A DNA stretch of 64,000 bases from Trochalopteron elliotii. Lineage: Eukaryota; Chordata; Aves; Passeriformes; Leiothrichidae. Shown one piece after another: positions 60,830 to 64,000 of this stretch (its first letter is position 1; every line of letters starts with the position of its first letter). Location of the stretch: positions 4,068,439 to 4,132,438 of the forward strand of contig JANPWX010000449.1 of NCBI GenBank assembly GCA_024734555.1, written 5' to 3'. The position numbers were made by a program, and so were the translations under genes. The notes below the pieces were generated by a model. It saw nothing but the letters and a program-made list of their open reading frames with translations. It was not told the DNA's origin and made no database searches.

Positions 60830-63530
60830 TCTTTAAACTCCAGAGTCTGAGGTTTAAAATATGTATGGTGATGCTTAGTCTGAAGATACAGACTAGGCAT
60901 ACTTTCCTAGACTAAGCAGATGTTTGTCCAATAACTGATAAGAAAAAGCATGTGATGTTTCAGTTAGACATTATATAGTAAATAATATTATTTACACTTG
61001 TTATCTTCTACTTTTCATCTCCAAGTACACATAAACAACCAAAATCGGAGAAACAAAATATCAGACTTCTTGTAATTAGGCAGTATTACCTGCAGACTGC
61101 AAACTGGGAAACTGAGTCAAAATAGAACAACAGAAGCATCTGGAAGACCTCTGTGTTTTTTCCGATGAACTTCAAAGTACTTAACTTAATAGCATTAATA
61201 AACACTCTAAGTGAATACCAGTACTTGTGCTATAAATGTCACTGGCACCTCCAGGACACTTTAAAAAATTGATTAGTGCTACACTGGACTGCTGAGTCAT
61301 CAATGACCCTCCTTCAACTAGGACAAGAGGATGTCTTGTAAGCAAGTTATTTATATTCTTAATATCTTCAGCAGAAAGTACAGTCTGGTTAGGTTTGGTA
61401 GTCATCAAATGGCAATTTTTTGTATGTACTGCCCTCATCTATAGATTTCTTATCAGATCAACTTCAGTCTTAAGTAAGAGCAATTACAAGTAGGCCAACT
61501 TCTTTTAGTCTGAAAGAAGAAAGGCAATAATGAATCATGCACACTACAAAGGTTTGTTTTGGCCAGAAGCAAGACCAAGCCTCCATATCAAACTCTGTGT
61601 ATGCAGTAGCACTAGTTCATCCTGCTTGGAAGCAACAGAAAACTGGAACTCAAAGATTTTTTTTTTTTTTTTTAATAAAGCGTGCAGGTGGTCCTGGACT
61701 TCCTAAGATTATTTTTGAAGCTGAACGGGCCTTGTTTCCTCTTCAGTATCTCTTTTAATTTCACAACCTAATAATTATGATCATCAACCCAGAACACAAT
61801 AATAAACTGCCTTTTATCTTTGCTGCATGTTTTGAGAGACTGTTGTAACACATTTACCAAGGTATCGCATGCTCTCAGATCCCATTCTGTATTGTCATGT
61901 CTGCAAATGTCTGCAAATATTTACAAAGCAAAAAATACTGTCTGACTCAGCAAGACAGCTCACATGTCTTTCATGCTGTTCCATATCATTGCTTCAGACC
62001 AAAACAACACAAAAACACCACTGCGAATTATAAAAGACAGAAATACTATTAGTGGCCTACAGCCAACTGTGGTCTAAGCATTTGCTTGTGAGCTCATCAC
62101 ATGCATGCAACATTTGGAATACTGCTCAAAACCTTTGGCTGCACAAATGTAGACTCTGAGTCAAGGAGCTCAAGCGACAGTTTGAGTAAAATCAGGGGGA
62201 TCAGCAGCTGATCTGCTTTAAATGTTACAACCCCATACCCAGCTCCACTGGCCACACCAGAACACATGGTCCTGTGCAGAGAAAATGCAACAGGATTCCC
62301 AAGCACAGAGAGAGAGCAAGGCTGTAGCCTGCTAAGGGTCTGCATGCGGTCTTCACCAAAGTCTGTGACTTCTTCAGTACGTCCATAACATCCACTCAAG
62401 AACTGCAGAAGTGACTGACTTCAGCATGGGCACACTTGCTGTAGGCTGCAAGGCTCATTAGCACATGTCCCAGCAAAGATGGGATGGGAAAGGTAGGATG
62501 TAATTACATATACATCTGCCACCTTCCAACAGCCCTGGTATTAGTCCACCTGGTACCCACAAAAAATCAACTACTACAAGTTGCCTTGGGTAACTTTGAA
62601 GGTACAAAGCTTAATCAAATTGTCAAATTATCACAACTAGGAAGACAGCAATTAACTAATCATTTCAGAGGCCTGTTCTCTTCATCACTCCAAGAAGCAA
62701 TTTCACCACAGGAAGTCTTCTGAGGAGTAAAACACCCATCATACTGCCATTAATATGAAAATTTTATTTATATCAGGGGTTAATGACATCTTCATTGACT
62801 ATACAGAGAAGATCACAGTAATACACATTTTGATGTTCTAAGTATGGAAGTTTTCAATGAAAATGCTTGTTTGAAGTTTGAAGTGGATGGAACCTTACGT
62901 AGCTTAGTTCAGAGATGGTCTTAGCTCTTCTGTGAAGATGGCAGGCTAACAAGTCATAAAGCTTGATAAAACACAGAATAGTTTTAAAGAATGAAACGGA
63001 AATAACGAATATGTACTTTTATTACAAACACATACTTTTTTTTTCTTTACTGAGATTAAATTTGACTTCTGTATCAGAAAGAGCGGCAATTCTTTCAGTG
63101 ACCAGGAAAGGCATAAAAAATAATAAGTTCAATATGGCTCCAAACTTTAAACAAAAACATCTTCCTAAATCAACTGTAAACCCATTACATGCATTGTATA
63201 CATACTGGAAAATAAACATTGACAAATAGAGTCTTGGAAATGGCTCAAGTGACTGGATTTTTGAAAAGGGTTTATAAAATATGTAAATGCTGTCAACTGG
63301 AAGATGTTAACTCGAAGACTGATGTTAACACTGTTCATTTGCAAGGAGAACATCCTGCATTTCACCGTGTAAGAAGGTACATGGCAACGTGCAGGAGCAA
63401 GTTCTCCCACGTGAGGCTGGAACACACCAGGCTGCTCCCTGGCCAGAGGCCCATCACTCTTCCCAAACTGAAAGTCGTGGATCCTAAAGGTGAATTTCAG
63501 CAGCGCTATTTTTATTCAGTCTCCCCATTC
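60830..63530. other. non-coding DNA left of the CpG island
   Basis: AT-rich to about 63.3 kb. A T17 run lies at 61657-61673 and ATGTCTGCAA is repeated twice near 61898-61917. Small stems occur near 60874-60916 (CTTAGTCT/AGACTAAG). Frames of 85-100 codons on the minus strand (61438-61181, 62399-62097) have no family signature. Composition shifts toward GC from about 63390. Confidence 0.5.
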
Positions 63531-63534
63531 ATTC

Positions 63535-64000
63535 CCCGTAGGGCCACGGCACACGACCACGTTCACTCGAGGCACCTGTGTCCCGCATTGCTCCGCTGCG
63601 GACCCTGGGCAGCGCCTCGGCCGCCCAGATCATCCCCTGCCGGCAGGTTCCGGAGGGAACCGCACCGGAGTTCAGGCTGAAAACACCCTTCCTACGGGCC
63701 GGGCGGTGTCCGGGAGCCCGCTGCCGCCCTGATGGGTGCTCACCATCCCCGGCCATCACAAGGGACGAGGTGGGGCAGTGCCCAGCAGATCCAGGCGAAC
63801 ATCAAGCCCTGGGCTCAGACCCGCCGGTCGAGGAAGTCCCCCAGCCCGGCAAGCGGCACGTCGACAGCCCTTCCAGGCGTAGAAGGCGGCGAGGCTGTGG
63901 CAGGGCCGGGAGAAGATCCCGCTCCCGTCAAGGAGCCCTGGAGCGACGGCGGCGCCGCCGACACACGGCCCCGGAGAGCCCCCGCAGCGGCGCCGGTGCG
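63535..64000. promoter_or_regulatory. CpG island, probable promoter region, continues past the edge
   Basis: From about 63535 the sequence changes abruptly to GC-rich with dense CpG (roughly 50 CpG counted by eye in 460 bp, against very few per kb elsewhere). Unmethylated islands of this kind mark vertebrate promoters and first exons. No TATA box is seen, which is usual for island promoters. Two weak clues to a gene exist, one on each strand. On plus, a frame opens at ATG 63732 and stays open to the edge (89 codons). On minus, ATGGCCGGGGATG (63756-63744) is followed by a GTGAGC donor-like site. Which strand is transcribed cannot be decided here. Confidence 0.75.
63732..64000 (+). other. open frame running off the window inside the CpG island
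   Basis: An ATG at 63732 opens a frame without a stop for the remaining 89 codons. The product is rich in Ala, Pro, Gly and Arg (for example WGSAQQIQANIKPW early and APAAAPV at the edge), as GC-rich DNA gives in any frame. No domain is recognised. It could be a first coding exon or a 5' UTR frame. GC-rich DNA has few stops, so length alone is weak support. Confidence 0.2.

Noticed and set aside
63219..63680. 153-codon plus-strand frame entering the CpG island.
   Set aside because: The left half is AT-rich non-coding DNA and the right half is open because of GC content. No domain, and the composition change falls in the middle of the frame.
1..64000. A defence, biosynthetic or other multi-gene system.
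   Set aside because: The window shows no clustered, co-oriented coding genes. All recognised coding signal is CR1-derived and broken, and vertebrate-type repeats dominate.

Overview
This window looks like bird nuclear DNA. Its interspersed repeats are almost all CR1 (chicken repeat 1) LINEs, joined by two solitary LTRs. One LTR has the body of an avian ERVL-type LTR and the other has the 4-bp target duplication of a class I endogenous retrovirus. CR1 fragments lie on both strands, are 5'-truncated, end in the usual avian CR1 tail (variants of TTCTGTGATTCTGTGA) and have no poly-A. No tRNA, rRNA, CRISPR, operon-like gene order or complete host protein-coding gene is recognisable. Most of the sequence is AT-rich, CpG-poor and stop-rich, as expected of a bird intron or gene desert. 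All family assignments come from remembered consensus features, not from a search, and no species is assigned.

Layout. 1-10.5 kb: AT-rich single-copy DNA holding a decayed ERV/LTR-like repeat (about 2590-2850), a long imperfect hairpin (4281-4329) and an antisense CR1 3' end (about 5940-6645). 10.5-19.2 kb: a short CR1 3' end (10525-10852) and a long, internally deleted CR1 (17500-19165). 19.2-29.7 kb: unrecognised sequence, an ancient antisense CR1 reverse-transcriptase fragment (24330-24475), a perfect 22-bp inverted repeat with a 6-nt loop (27298-27347), a solo LTR with a CCAG target-site duplication (28011-28652) and a sense CR1 3' part (29020-29705). 29.7-45.5 kb: mostly unrecognised, with an antisense CR1 that keeps its 5' flank and an open endonuclease reading frame but has lost the reverse transcriptase (34745-36260), plus homopurine and homopyrimidine tracts. 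45.5-60.4 kb: CR1 tails, then a nested structure in which an ERVL-type solo LTR (58186-58767, 5-bp duplication CTTTA) sits inside the RT reading frame of a CR1 (57600-59175). A second nest, of CR1 tail inside CR1 tail, lies at 60072-60360. 60.4-64.0 kb: simple repeats, then a CpG island from about 63535 to the right edge, the only promoter-like sequence.

The likeliest overall reading is intronic or intergenic DNA to the left of a CpG-island promoter that continues past the right edge. No novel gene system was found. The items most worth checking are the two hairpins that look like template-switch products, the nested insertions with intact target duplications (useful for relative dating), the repeated loss of the RT core in three CR1 copies, and the start of the gene at the CpG island.
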